A DNA stretch of 64,000 bases from Actinoallomurus iriomotensis (GCF_030269445.1 NZ_BSTJ01000001.1:1451898-1515897); one strand, 5' to 3'. Positions 17,948 through 26,914 are shown, counted from the stretch's first letter. Notes: generated by a model not told the origin, from the letters alone. Made by a program: numbers and translations.

Positions 17948-18222
17948 GCCGCCACCTCGGCGTTCTTGCGGGGACGTCCGCGCGGACGCTTCCGGGGGAC
18001 GACGACGCCGCGGATGAACAGCTCTCCACCCCAGACACCCCAGGGCTCCCGGCGCTCGAGGGCGCCGGCGAGGCAGGCACGCCGGATCGGGCACTCGGCG
18101 CACAGCGCCTTGGCCAGTTCGACGTCCTGGGGCGACTCGGCGAAGAAGAGCTCGGGCTCCTGCCGGCAGGGAAGATCGAGGTTCTCGCTGATCGCGGTGA
18201 GCGCGAGGCCCAAGGTCTCCAC
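17944..18222 (-). CDS. whiB7: WhiB7-type redox regulator
   Basis: 92 residues from GTG at 18222. Four cluster cysteines are C19, C41, C44 and C50; the turn GVWGG is at 62-66 and the AT-hook KRPRGRPRK is near 78-86, the hallmark of WhiB7/WblC. WhiB7 is an iron-sulfur protein that works with the principal sigma factor to switch on intrinsic antibiotic resistance genes. The open frame continues upstream to 18327, but that part crosses the attenuator hairpin, so it should not be coding. A TTG three codons downstream, with AAGGGG 8 bp before it, is an alternative start. Confidence 0.9.
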   Translation of the reverse strand: METLGLALTAISENLDLPCRQEPELFFAESPQDVELAKALCAECPIRRACLAGALERREPWGVWGGELFIRGVVVPRKRPRGRPRKNAEVAA

Positions 18223-18262
18223 CCCTTTCTTGATCTGATCTCTCGTTGGTTCGGTGTGGCCG

Positions 18263-18303
18263 AAACAAAAAGGCCGCGGTTCCCGGGGTCGGGATCCGCG
18301 GCC
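18263..18303 (-). terminator. whiB7 leader attenuator (intrinsic terminator)
   Basis: On the minus strand GGCCGCGG-A-TCCCG, loop ACCC, CGGGA-A-CCGCGGCC is followed by TTTTTGTTT. The stem is 13 bp with one A/A mismatch. It lies between the upstream ORF and whiB7, as in known whiB7 leaders where stalled translation of the leader relieves termination. Confidence 0.85.
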
Positions 18304-18323
18304 TGGAGGCCTGCTCAGAGCTT

Positions 18324-18581
18324 TCACTCTGGCGGTCTCCAGGGGGGCGGACCCAGCGGCATACGGATGGCCGCATCCTTGGCCTGGGCGGTCAGCTGGC
18401 CGGCGCCGAGCGTCGTGAAGACGTGCTTCTCCACTCGCTTCTTCGCCACGCCCTCAGGCCGCGCGTGCCCGGCTTCGGGGGACACGTAGACGGCCGGAAG
18501 CGAGGCGCTACCGCGCGAGAACAGCACGGACGGACGCGGGCATGCGGCGGCCCAAGCTTGAGTGCCGATGTTGTTACTCAC
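18324..18581 (-). CDS. Upstream ORF in the whiB7 leader
   Basis: An 85-codon frame starts at GTG 18581 (VSNNIGTQAW) after AGAAGGGCGG. It ends with TGA 21 nt before the attenuator stem. Known whiB7 genes carry a translated leader ORF whose disturbed translation by ribosome-targeting antibiotics prevents terminator formation. The length here, the correct spacing and the tight link to the hairpin fit that role. The peptide is probably not functional as a protein. The start codon is not certain. Confidence 0.55.
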   Translation of the reverse strand: MSNNIGTQAWAAACPRPSVLFSRGSASLPAVYVSPEAGHARPEGVAKKRVEKHVFTTLGAGQLTAQAKDAAIRMPLGPPPWRPPE

Positions 18582-18650
18582 GCGACTGCCACCGCCCTTC
18601 TACGTCCGCGGGCCCTCCGGTGGGAGGGAGCCCGTCATGTGCTCGCGAGA

Positions 18651-18690
18651 AGCGTACGATCGCCGCCCCGATGGGGGCAACGTATTTTCC
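18651..18690 (-). promoter_or_regulatory. whiB7 autoregulated promoter
   Basis: Read leftward: AT-rich GGAAAATA (18690-18683), 2 bp, -35 TTGCCC (18680-18675), an 18-bp spacer and -10 TACGCT (18656-18651). An AT-rich block just upstream of the -35 box is the documented WhiB7 target layout, bound by the AT-hook. The leader then runs about 420 nt to whiB7. Confidence 0.65.
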
Positions 18691-18702
18691 ACCTGCGATT
18701 TC

Positions 18703-19542
18703 TTATTTTTCTTTTCGTTGCCTCGCGGCCTCGTACAGGACCACGGTCGCGGCGGACGCGGCGTTCAGCGAGCTGGCCGCTCCGCCGATCGGGATCCGCA
18801 CGACCTCGTCGCAGGCCGCGAGCCATGCGGCGCTCATCCCGCGGGTCTCGTTTCCGATCACGATGATGACCGGCCCGCCGAGATCATGGCGCGCGACGTC
18901 GTGGGTTCCGGTCTCGTCGGTGCCGATGATGCGGACGTCCGCGGCGTGGGCCCACTCGGCGACCGCGGCCGGCGAGGGCACGCGTACGACGGGCACGGCG
19001 AACAGCGACCCCGTGCTGGCGCGCACCGCCTTGGGGTCGTAGACATCGGCGGCGTGCCCGGTCACGATCACCCCGGAGGCGCCGAACGCGTCGGCGGAGC
19101 GTACGACGGTGCCGATGTTGCCCGGGTCGCTGGGCCGGTCGAAGACGACGACCGGGCCGCCGGGAGTGATCCGGTTCAGGTCGTCGGGCGGCAGGGCGAC
19201 GACCGCGACGAGTTCGGCGTCGTCCTTGCCGGCCAGCTCGGCCAGCAGGGCGGGCTCCATCTCGACGCGTTCGGCCCCGGTGCCGCGCAGCACGCCCTCG
19301 GCCCAGGAGGACAGCCGCCGGCCGCCGGCGTGGATGAGGCAGCGGATCGGCCAGCCGCGCTCGGCGGCGATGGTGATCGGCCGGACCCCCTGCACGATGA
19401 ACTCTCCCGCCCGATTCCGCTTGGTCCGGTTGGTGAGCAGCGCCTGCCACTGCTGGAACCGCGCGTTGCGGGTACCGACCCGAGTGACGCTCGTCTGTCC
19501 TTTGACCTGCCGGTGCGCCGGGCGTGCGCGCGCTGACCCCAT
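18703..19542 (-). CDS. SPOUT (TrmH) family RNA 2'-O-methyltransferase
   Basis: 279 residues. The N-terminal substrate-binding part (FQQWQALLTNRTKRNRAGEF) is followed by the SPOUT knot with DRPSDPGNIGTVVRSADAFG, VIGNETRGMS and IPIGGAASSLNAASAATVVLYEA, the three TrmH motifs. It uses S-adenosylmethionine to methylate a ribose in rRNA or tRNA. TsnR-type resistance methylases belong to the same family. ATG at 19542 is preferred over GTG at 19551 on spacing from AGGG. It sits directly upstream of the whiB7 promoter on the same strand, which may be coincidental. Confidence 0.88.
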   Translation of the reverse strand: MGSARARPAHRQVKGQTSVTRVGTRNARFQQWQALLTNRTKRNRAGEFIVQGVRPITIAAERGWPIRCLIHAGGRRLSSWAEGVLRGTGAERVEMEPALLAELAGKDDAELVAVVALPPDDLNRITPGGPVVVFDRPSDPGNIGTVVRSADAFGASGVIVTGHAADVYDPKAVRASTGSLFAVPVVRVPSPAAVAEWAHAADVRIIGTDETGTHDVARHDLGGPVIIVIGNETRGMSAAWLAACDEVVRIPIGGAASSLNAASAATVVLYEAARQRKEK

Positions 19543-19664
19543 GATCTGCACACCCTACGCACACGAGCGGCGCGGTGCGAGCCGGCGTACCTCGCGATCC
19601 GTCGCGAAGTCGATTGCCCGGCCGCCGACGCCCAGCGGAACAACGAGGCGGCGGCCGCGGCCGG

Positions 19665-20525
19665 TCAGGACTCCGTCGTCCGGACCAGGCCCTCCTGGAC
19701 GACCGAGACGACCAGCTCACCGTCCTGGGTGAACACCTGGCCCCGGGCCAGGCCGCGGCCGCCGGCGGCGTTCGGGGTGTCCTGGGCGTACAGCAGCCAG
19801 CGGTCGGCGCGGAACGGGCGGTGGAACCACATCGCGTGATCCAGGCTCGCGCCCATGGTCTTCTTGTCGCCCCAGGCACGCCCGTGGTTGAGCAGCACCG
19901 TGTCGAGCAGCGTCATGTCCGAGGCGTACGTCATGAGGCAGACGTGCAGCAGCGGGTCCTCGGGGAGTTCGCCGTCGAAGCGCAGCCAGACCTTCGACTC
20001 CGGGCCGGTCAGCGACGGGTCGCGAGCGGCCTCCCAGGTGAGCGGCGTGATGTGCCGCAGGTCGACGGGGCGGCGGCGGAAGAAGTCGTTCTCCTGCGGG
20101 CCGAAGATGACCTCCATCCGCTCGCGGAACGTCGGCAGCGTCTCCGGGGCGGGCACCTCGGGCATCGGCGCCTGGTGGGACAGCCCCTCCTCCAGCACCT
20201 GGAACGACGCCGACAGAGTGAAGATCACCTTGCCGTGCTGGACGGCGGAGACCCGGCGGGTGGTGAACGAACGGCCGTCGCGGACGCGGTCGACCGTGTA
20301 GACGAGCGGCACGCTCGGGTCACCCGGCCGGATGAAGTAGGCGTGCAGCGAGTGGACATGCCGGTCGGCGGGCACCGTACGGCCGGCGGCGACCAGCGCC
20401 TGACCGGCCACCTGGCCGCCGAAGACCCGCTGCTGGCGCTCTTCGGGGCTGCGGCCACGGAAGATGTTCATCTCGATCTGCTCCAGGTCGAGCAGATCGA
20501 GCAGCTCCTTCAGTGCGGCGTTCAT
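19665..20525 (-). CDS. tesB: Acyl-CoA thioesterase II (TesB)
   Basis: 286 residues with the double hotdog fold of TesB: the first repeat has VFGGQVAGQALVAAGRTV and HSLHAYFIRPGDP, the second has MTYASDMTLLDTVLL and SLDHAMWFHRPFRAD. The conserved Asp of the catalytic triad lies in ASDMTLLD. It hydrolyses acyl-CoA to free acid and CoA in the cytosol. ATG at 20525 matches the usual length. It follows the uvrD2 gene by 28 bp on the same strand and could share its transcript. Confidence 0.92.
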   Translation of the reverse strand: MNAALKELLDLLDLEQIEMNIFRGRSPEERQQRVFGGQVAGQALVAAGRTVPADRHVHSLHAYFIRPGDPSVPLVYTVDRVRDGRSFTTRRVSAVQHGKVIFTLSASFQVLEEGLSHQAPMPEVPAPETLPTFRERMEVIFGPQENDFFRRRPVDLRHITPLTWEAARDPSLTGPESKVWLRFDGELPEDPLLHVCLMTYASDMTLLDTVLLNHGRAWGDKKTMGASLDHAMWFHRPFRADRWLLYAQDTPNAAGGRGLARGQVFTQDGELVVSVVQEGLVRTTES

Positions 20526-20553
20526 GGTGATCCCTACTCAGTTGACCGGATCA

Positions 20554-22638
20554 TCAGTCAACCAGGTCGGCGGCGGGCTCCTCACCTCGGCACAGTGCCA
20601 GGACGTCGGAGCCGTAGCGTTCGAGCTTGACCGCGCCGACACCGGGGATGGCGGCCAGGTCCGCCTCCGACAGCGGGGCACGCTCGGCGATCGCCTGCAG
20701 GGTGGCGTCGGTGAACACGACGTACGCGGGGACCTTCTGGCGTTTGGAGACCCCGACGCGCCAGTGCTTCATGCGTTCGAGGAGGTCTTCGTCATAGTCG
20801 ATGGGGCAGCTCTCGCAGCGGCCGAGCTTGCGCTCGATCGCGGCGGTCAGCGGGCGCCCGCAGACCCGGCACGGCTGAGGGCCGGAGGACACCGGACGAC
20901 GCGCCGAGCGGTCGACCCGCGGCGGCCCGGCGCTCTGCGGCGCCAGGCCGTCGAGGAAGCGGGAACGGCGCCGTCCCTTGCGTCCGCCCGGCGACCGCGC
21001 CAGCGCCCACGACAGCGTCAGGAACTCGCGCGCCCGCGTCACCCCGACGTAGAGCAGCCTGCGCTCCTCCTCGATCTGGTCGGGGCTCTTCTCCGCGTAG
21101 ATGATCGGCAGTGTGCCCTCGACCAGGCCGGTGAGGAAGACCGCGTCCCATTCCAAGCCCTTGGCGGTGTGGAGCGTGGCGAGCGTCACGCCTTCGAGCG
21201 TGGGCGCGTGCTGGGAGCCGGCCCGCTCTTCCAGCTCCGTCACGAACTCCCGCAGGCCCGCGGACGGGCGGTCGATGGCGACGTCCTCGGCGAGCTGGGC
21301 CAGCGCGGCCAGCGACTCCCAGCGCTCGCGTGCCGCGCCGCGGCCCTCGGGCGGCTGGTCGGTCAGCCCGGCGGCGGCCAGGACGTCGCGCACCGCGCGT
21401 ACGAGCGGCTCGCCGGTGTCCGACCGCGCCGCTCCCCGCAGCAGGACCACGGCCTGGCGGACCTCGGCACGCTCGAAGAACCGCTCGGCGCCCTTCACGA
21501 CGTACGGCACGCCGTGGTCGGTGAAGGCCTGTTCGTAGGGCTCGGACTGGGCGTTGATGCGGAACAGCACCGCGATCTCCCGGGCCGGGACGCCCTCGTC
21601 GAGCAGCTCGCGGATGCGCTTGGCCACCGCTTCCGCCTCGGCCACCTCGTCGTCGTGCTCGGTGAAGACCGGCGTGGGGCCGTCGGACCGCTGCGCGACC
21701 AGCTCCAGGCGGTGCGCGCGCGCCTCGCCCCGCGCCTGCGCGAGCACGCCGTTGGCGAGGCGTACGACCTGCGGCGTCGAGCGGTAGTCGCGGACGAGCT
21801 TGATGACCTTGGCGTCCGGATGCTCGACCGTGAAGCCCAGGAGGTAGGAGGGGCTGGCGCCGGTGAAGGAGTAGATCGTCTGGTTGGGGTCGCCGACCAC
21901 GCACAGGTCCTCGCGCTCGCCGAGCCACGTGTCGAGCAGGAGCTTCTGCAGCGGGTTGACGTCCTGGTACTCGTCGACCACGAAGTGGCGGTATTGGTCG
22001 CGGAACTGGTTCGCGACCTCCTGGTGCTCGGTGAAGATCGCGGCGGTGAGCTCCAACATGCCCTCGAAGTCGATGAGGTTGCGGTCGCGGCGGAGCCGCT
22101 CGTAGGCGTCATGGACGCGCGCCATGTCGACGGCCTCGATGGGCGGGGTGCGCCCGGCCTTGGCCGCGGCGGCGGCGTAGTCGCCGGGGCGGGTCTGGGT
22201 GACCTTGGCCCACTCGATCTCGGCGGCCGCGTCACGCAGCTCGGTACGGCCGAACGACAGGCGGCACAGGCGCGCCGCCTCCGCCACCAGCGCGAGCTTG
22301 GACTCGACCAGCCGGGGCGGCTCTCCCCCGACGACCTTGGGCCAGAAGTAATGCAGCTGCTTGTAGGCGGCGGCGTGGAAGGTGCGCGCCTGCACGCCCG
22401 GGGCGCCCAGCTGCCGTAGCCGCCCGCGCAGCTCGCCGGCGGCGCGCGTGGTGAACGTCACGGCGAGCACCCGCTGCGGGGCGACGACGCCGGTGTGCAC
22501 CGCGTACGCGATGCGGTGGGTGATGGCGCGGGTCTTGCCCGTGCCGGCGCCGGCCAGCACGCATACCGGACCGCGGGTGGCCTCGGCCACCTCGCGCTGT
22601 TCCGGGTCGAGCCCGGCGAGGACCTCATCCGCCTCCAT
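20554..22638 (-). CDS. uvrD2: UvrD2-type superfamily I DNA helicase with HRDC domain
   Basis: 694 residues. Walker A AGAGTGKT is near residue 30, DEYQDVN is motif II, and QTIYSFTGA and GLEWDAVFLTGLVEG mark later motifs. Towards the C-terminus a tetracysteine module (CRVCGRPL then GRCESC) is followed by an HRDC domain ending IPGVGAVKLERYG. The combination of tetracysteine and HRDC domain is typical of mycobacterial UvrD2, an ATP-dependent 3'-5' helicase. ATG at 22638 has AAAGGAGG upstream. The mycoredoxin gene is divergent next door, the same neighbourhood as in mycobacteria. Confidence 0.92.
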   Translation of the reverse strand: MEADEVLAGLDPEQREVAEATRGPVCVLAGAGTGKTRAITHRIAYAVHTGVVAPQRVLAVTFTTRAAGELRGRLRQLGAPGVQARTFHAAAYKQLHYFWPKVVGGEPPRLVESKLALVAEAARLCRLSFGRTELRDAAAEIEWAKVTQTRPGDYAAAAAKAGRTPPIEAVDMARVHDAYERLRRDRNLIDFEGMLELTAAIFTEHQEVANQFRDQYRHFVVDEYQDVNPLQKLLLDTWLGEREDLCVVGDPNQTIYSFTGASPSYLLGFTVEHPDAKVIKLVRDYRSTPQVVRLANGVLAQARGEARAHRLELVAQRSDGPTPVFTEHDDEVAEAEAVAKRIRELLDEGVPAREIAVLFRINAQSEPYEQAFTDHGVPYVVKGAERFFERAEVRQAVVLLRGAARSDTGEPLVRAVRDVLAAAGLTDQPPEGRGAARERWESLAALAQLAEDVAIDRPSAGLREFVTELEERAGSQHAPTLEGVTLATLHTAKGLEWDAVFLTGLVEGTLPIIYAEKSPDQIEEERRLLYVGVTRAREFLTLSWALARSPGGRKGRRRSRFLDGLAPQSAGPPRVDRSARRPVSSGPQPCRVCGRPLTAAIERKLGRCESCPIDYDEDLLERMKHWRVGVSKRQKVPAYVVFTDATLQAIAERAPLSEADLAAIPGVGAVKLERYGSDVLALCRGEEPAADLVD

Positions 22639-22790
22639 CGCCCCTCCTTTCACCGCGCGTTCATCCTCTCAGGCCCATCCGACGCTCGTGTCCCATCCCT
22701 CGTGTCGGTTCCGGGCGCTCGGGGTGGGAATGCGGTGGCCTGACCCGGCGTTGGACAGGTGTTCGCAACCGACGGACCGCGGGGAGAGTC

Positions 22791-23054
22791 ATGACCACGC
22801 CCACAACGGGTGAGCTCACGATGTACACCACTTCGTGGTGTGGCTTCTGCAAACGGCTGAAGGCGCAGCTGGCCCGTGACGGGATCGCGATGGTCGAGAT
22901 CGACATCGAGCGTGACCCGGCGGCCGCCGCGTTCGTGGAGAACGTCAACGGCGGCAACCAGACCGTGCCGGTCGTGGTGTTCCCCGACGGCACCGCGGTG
23001 ACCAACCCGACCGCCAAGGACGTGAAGGCCCGCCTGGCCGCCCTTCCCGGCTGA
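22791..23054 (+). CDS. mrx1: Mycoredoxin
   Basis: 87 residues of glutaredoxin fold. The active site is CGFC in YTTSWCGFCKRLKAQL, and TVPVVVFPDGT holds the cis-proline loop. Mycoredoxins use mycothiol as electron donor to reduce mixed disulfides in actinobacteria. The usual mycoredoxin-1 active site is CGYC; Phe replaces Tyr here. It is transcribed alone, divergent from uvrD2. Confidence 0.9.
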   Translation: MTTPTTGELTMYTTSWCGFCKRLKAQLARDGIAMVEIDIERDPAAAAFVENVNGGNQTVPVVVFPDGTAVTNPTAKDVKARLAALPG

Positions 23055-23120
23055 GAGGCCCGGCGTCAGGGGAGCGGTCAAAAACGGATCGATCGCCAGT
23101 AAGGCGGCCTGACCTGCACT

Positions 23121-23152
23121 AACCCGAGCCGTCGACATCGCCGGTTCGGGTT
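23121..23152 (+). promoter_or_regulatory. Inverted repeat directly before the first histidine kinase
   Basis: AACCCGAGCCG and CGGTTCGGGTT are complementary over 11 bp with one G-T pair, around a 10-nt loop. The right arm runs into TTAATGT, a possible -10 box 6-7 bp before the kinase ATG. It may be an operator on that promoter or a weak terminator for the mycoredoxin gene. The second kinase lacks it. Confidence 0.45.
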
Positions 23153-23162
23153 AATGTGGGTT

Positions 23163-25001
23163 ATGCGTCCCTCCCTGCTGGCGACGCTGGAGCGCCGGCC
23201 GCGGCCGCGACTGTGGCTGGGTTTCCTGGTGATGGCGATGTGCCTCACCGTGGAGACCCTCCTGGGCGTGGCGCTGGCGAAGGTCGTGCCGGTCGAGTCC
23301 CTCGGCGTGCTCTACCTCGTCGGCCTGCTGCTGGTCACGTCTCTGTGGGGCCTGGCCATGGGGCTGGTGATGGCGGTGGCCAGCACCGTCGTCTTCGACT
23401 ACTTCCTCATCCCGCCCGCGTGGACCCTGTGGCTCACCAAGAGCGAGGATCTGGCGATCCTCGGGATCTTCATCTCCCTGTCCCTGCTGGCGTGCGCGCT
23501 CGCCCGTGCGGCCCGGCTCCTGTCGGGCGAGATGGAGGCCCGCCAGGAGGCCGACCTGTCCGCCGAACTGGCCCGGCTGCTGCTGCGGGCACCCGACCTG
23601 AACGCGGCGCTCCCGGCCACCGCGCGGCGCCTGGCGGACGCCCTGACGCTGCCCTCGGCCTCGATCGACCTCGGCGACGTCCCCGCCGAGAACGGGGGAC
23701 TGGCCTTCCCGCTGCGCGGTGAGGGCATCCGTGCCACGCTCCGCGTCCCCGGCGGCCTGCCCCGCCCCGTCACCCGGCGGCTGCAGGACCGGGTCGTCCC
23801 TTCCTTGGAGGTGCTGCTCGAAGCCGCGTGCGAACGCGAGCAGGTCGCCGGCGCCCTGCGGGCCAGCCGCGACGAACTCGCCCGGATCGCCGAGGAGCAG
23901 GCCGCGCTGCGGCGCCTGGCCACACTGGTGGCGCACGTGGCTCCGGAGAACGAGGTCTTCTCCGCCGTGGCACGTGAGATGGGGCAGATCCTCGGTGCGC
24001 GTCACACGCTGGTGGTCCGCTACGAGCCGGCCTGCGCCGCACTCAACGTCGGCGCCTGGTCCCCCTCCCCCGGCGACGACGTCAATCCGCCGCTGGGTTC
24101 GCGGTGGACGCTGGAAGAGGGAACCGTCACCGAGCTGGTGGCGCGTACCGGCGCGCCGGGCCGGATCAACGGGTACACCGGCCGGGGCCCGCTCTCCACC
24201 CAGCTGCGTGCGCGCGGCGTCGTCTCCGCCGTCGGCTGCCCGATCATCGTCGGCCGGTCGCTGTGGGGCGTGGTCGTCGTGTCCACCCGTTCGGCGGACG
24301 CGCTGCCGGAGGACACCGAGGTGCGCATGATGGAGTTCACCGAGCTCGCCGCCGCCGCCATCGCCAACGCCCAGAGCAACGCCGACCTCAAGGCCTCCCG
24401 CGCCCGCGTCGTCGCCGCCGCCGACGAGGCGCGCCGCCGCATCGAACGCGACCTGCACGACGGCACGCAGCAGCGGCTGGTCGCGCTCGGGCTTGAGCTG
24501 CGCGGGATCGAGGCCGCGGTCCCGCCGGAGTTCGCCGACGTCCGGCTCCAGGTGGCGCACACCGCCAAGGCTCTGGAAGAGGCCGTCGTCGAACTCCAGG
24601 AACTCTCCCGCGGCCTGCACCCCGCCATCCTCGCCAAGGGCGGCCTCGAACCGGCACTCATGGTCCTCGCCCGCCGCTCCCCCGTGGCCGTGGAACTGGA
24701 CGTCTCCCTCGACGAGCGGCTCCCCGAGCCGTGCGAGATGACCGTCTACTACGTGGTCTCCGAGGCGCTCACCAACGCCACGAAGCACGCGTTCGCCTCA
24801 GTGGTCCGCGTCGCCGTCAGCGTCGGGAACGAGACGGTCCACCTGACCATCCGCGACGACGGCGTCGGCGGAGCCGACCCCTCACGCGGCTCCGGCCTCA
24901 TCGGCCTCACCGACCGCGTCGAGGCCGTCGGTGGCACCATCTCCATCCTCAGCCCCAAAGGCGCCGGCACCACCCTGCTGGTGGAGATCCCCTGCGAATA
25001 A
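23163..25001 (+). CDS. Membrane histidine kinase with DUF4118, GAF and HisKA_3 domains (copy 1)
   Basis: 612 residues. An N-terminal KdpD-like DUF4118 block with about four membrane helices (residues 15-120) is followed by a helical linker, a GAF-like domain (about 260-400), a HisKA_3 dimerisation helix with His432 in RDLHDGTQQRL, and an HATPase_c domain with NATKHA, DDGVGG and GSGLIGL. It belongs to the NarL/DesK-type sensor family. The ATG at 23163 follows TTAATGT by only a few bases and has no ribosome site, so a leaderless mRNA is likely. No response regulator is adjacent. Confidence 0.9.
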   Translation: MRPSLLATLERRPRPRLWLGFLVMAMCLTVETLLGVALAKVVPVESLGVLYLVGLLLVTSLWGLAMGLVMAVASTVVFDYFLIPPAWTLWLTKSEDLAILGIFISLSLLACALARAARLLSGEMEARQEADLSAELARLLLRAPDLNAALPATARRLADALTLPSASIDLGDVPAENGGLAFPLRGEGIRATLRVPGGLPRPVTRRLQDRVVPSLEVLLEAACEREQVAGALRASRDELARIAEEQAALRRLATLVAHVAPENEVFSAVAREMGQILGARHTLVVRYEPACAALNVGAWSPSPGDDVNPPLGSRWTLEEGTVTELVARTGAPGRINGYTGRGPLSTQLRARGVVSAVGCPIIVGRSLWGVVVVSTRSADALPEDTEVRMMEFTELAAAAIANAQSNADLKASRARVVAAADEARRRIERDLHDGTQQRLVALGLELRGIEAAVPPEFADVRLQVAHTAKALEEAVVELQELSRGLHPAILAKGGLEPALMVLARRSPVAVELDVSLDERLPEPCEMTVYYVVSEALTNATKHAFASVVRVAVSVGNETVHLTIRDDGVGGADPSRGSGLIGLTDRVEAVGGTISILSPKGAGTTLLVEIPCE

Positions 25002-25075
25002 CCGCCAGACGAGCACCATCCTCACCAGCGCGAACGCACACCGTCGGCGTTTGGCCGGCGGCGTTAAATGGTGTT

Positions 25076-26914
25076 ATGCGGGCATCATTGCTGGCGGCGC
25101 TGGAGCGCCGGCCGCGGCCGCGACTGTGGCTGGGTCTCCTGGTGATGGCGCTGTGCCTCACCGTGGAGACTCTCGCCGGTGTCGGGCTGGCGAGAGTGGC
25201 GCCCGTGGACTCGCTCAGTCTGCTCTACCTCATCGGCCTGTTGTTGATCACGTCTCTGTGGGGCCTGGCCATGGGGCTCGTGATGGCCGTGGCCAGCGCC
25301 CTCGTCTTCGACTACTTCCTCCTCCCTCCGACATGGGAGCTGACGCTCGCCAAGGGCGAGGACCTGGTGGTCCTCGGGATCTTCCTGGTTCTCGCCCTGT
25401 CGGTCTGCGCGCTCGCCCGTGCGGCCCGGCTTCTCCCGGGCGAGATGGAGGCCCGCCAGGAGGCCGACCTGTCCGCCGAGCTGGCCCGGCTGCTGCTGCG
25501 GGCACCCGACCTGAGCGTGGCCCTCCCGGCCACCGCTCGGCGCCTGGCGAGCGGCCTGAAGCTGCCCTCGGCCTCGATCGACCCAGGCGACCTCCCCGCC
25601 GAAGACGGAGGGCTGTCCTTCCCGCTGCGCGGTGACGGCATCCACGCCGCACTCCGCGTCCCCGGCGGCCTGCCCCGCCCCGTCACCCGGCGGCTGCGCG
25701 ATCGGATCGTCCCCTCCCTGGGGATACTTCTCGAAGCCGCCTGCGAACGCGAACACGCCGCCGGCGCCCTGCGCGCCAGCCGCGACGAACTCGCCCGCAG
25801 CGTCGAGGAGCAGGCCGCGCTGCGGCGCCTGGCCACGCTGGTGGCGCATCACCCCCCGGCGACGGAGGTGTTCGACTCCGTCGCCGGCGAACTGGGCCGG
25901 CTCCTCGGCGTGCGCCACACGCTGGTGGTCCGTTACGAGCCGGACGGCACGGCGACCACCGTCGGCGACTGGCACGCCCGCGAGGACATTCGCCCCACCT
26001 TCCCGACCGGTTCACGCTGGACGCTGGAAGAGGGGAGCGTGACCGAGATGGTCGCGCGTACCGGCGCGCCGGCCCGGCTCAATGACTACGACGGCGAGGG
26101 CGCCCTCATCCGCCAGGTAGGGGCGCGGGGCGTCAGGTCCGCCGTCGGCTGCCCCATCGTCGTCGGCCGGTCCCTGTGGGGCATGCTCGCGGTCGCCTCC
26201 AGCACGCCGGAGCCGCTGCCGGAGGACACCGAGGTGCGCATGATGGAGTTCAGCGAGCTCGCCGCCGCCGCCATCGCCAACGCCCAGAGCAGCGCCGACC
26301 TCAAGGCCTCTCGCGCCCGCGTCGTCGCCGCCGCCGACGAGGCGCGCCGCCGCATCGAACGCGACCTGCACGACGGCACACAACAGCGCCTGGTCGCCCT
26401 GGGCCTCGAGATGCGCGGAGTCGAAGCCGCCATCCCACCCGAACTGCACGACGCCAGGCTCCGGATCGCCCACGCCGCCAAGGACCTGGACGAGGCCGTC
26501 GTCGAGCTCCAGGAGATGTCCCGCGGCCTGCACCCCGCCATCCTCGCCAAGGGCGGCCTCGAACCGGCACTCATGGTCCTCGCCCGCCGCTCCCCCGTGG
26601 CCGTCGAACTCGACGTCTCCCTCGACGAACGGCTCCCCCGGCAGTGCGAGATGACCGTCTACTACGTCGTCTCCGAAGCACTCACCAACACGGCCAAACA
26701 CGCGTTCGCCTCGGCGGTCTGCGTCAGCCTCGCCGGCAGGAACAACACGATCCATCTGACCGTCCGCGACGACGGCGTCGGCGGAGCCGACCCCTCACGC
26801 GGCTCCGGCCTCATCGGCCTCACCGACCGCGTCGAGGCGATCGGCGGCACCATCTCCATCGTCAGCCCCAGAGGCGCCGGCACCACCGTCGTGGTCGAGA
26901 TCCCCCTGGGGTGA
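25076..26914 (+). CDS. Membrane histidine kinase, tandem paralogue (copy 2)
   Basis: 612 residues, exactly the length of copy 1, with His432 at the same position and the same domain order. Long blocks are nearly identical (GAMEAR-flanking region, HisKA_3 helix, GLEPALMVLARRSPVAVELD), while the GAF part and the membrane loops differ most. The ATG at 25076 is preceded by TTAAATGGTGTT, again a -10-like box with no ribosome site. This gene begins 74 bp after copy 1 and ends directly against the stop of the convergent oxidoreductase gene. Divergence in the sensory part suggests two inputs to a shared output. Confidence 0.9.
   Translation: MRASLLAALERRPRPRLWLGLLVMALCLTVETLAGVGLARVAPVDSLSLLYLIGLLLITSLWGLAMGLVMAVASALVFDYFLLPPTWELTLAKGEDLVVLGIFLVLALSVCALARAARLLPGEMEARQEADLSAELARLLLRAPDLSVALPATARRLASGLKLPSASIDPGDLPAEDGGLSFPLRGDGIHAALRVPGGLPRPVTRRLRDRIVPSLGILLEAACEREHAAGALRASRDELARSVEEQAALRRLATLVAHHPPATEVFDSVAGELGRLLGVRHTLVVRYEPDGTATTVGDWHAREDIRPTFPTGSRWTLEEGSVTEMVARTGAPARLNDYDGEGALIRQVGARGVRSAVGCPIVVGRSLWGMLAVASSTPEPLPEDTEVRMMEFSELAAAAIANAQSSADLKASRARVVAAADEARRRIERDLHDGTQQRLVALGLEMRGVEAAIPPELHDARLRIAHAAKDLDEAVVELQEMSRGLHPAILAKGGLEPALMVLARRSPVAVELDVSLDERLPRQCEMTVYYVVSEALTNTAKHAFASAVCVSLAGRNNTIHLTVRDDGVGGADPSRGSGLIGLTDRVEAIGGTISIVSPRGAGTTVVVEIPLG

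Noticed and set aside
18223-18327. N-terminal extension of WhiB7 in the open frame
   Set aside because: These 35 codons cover the intrinsic terminator of the leader, and known WhiB7 proteins begin about where GTG 18222 does.
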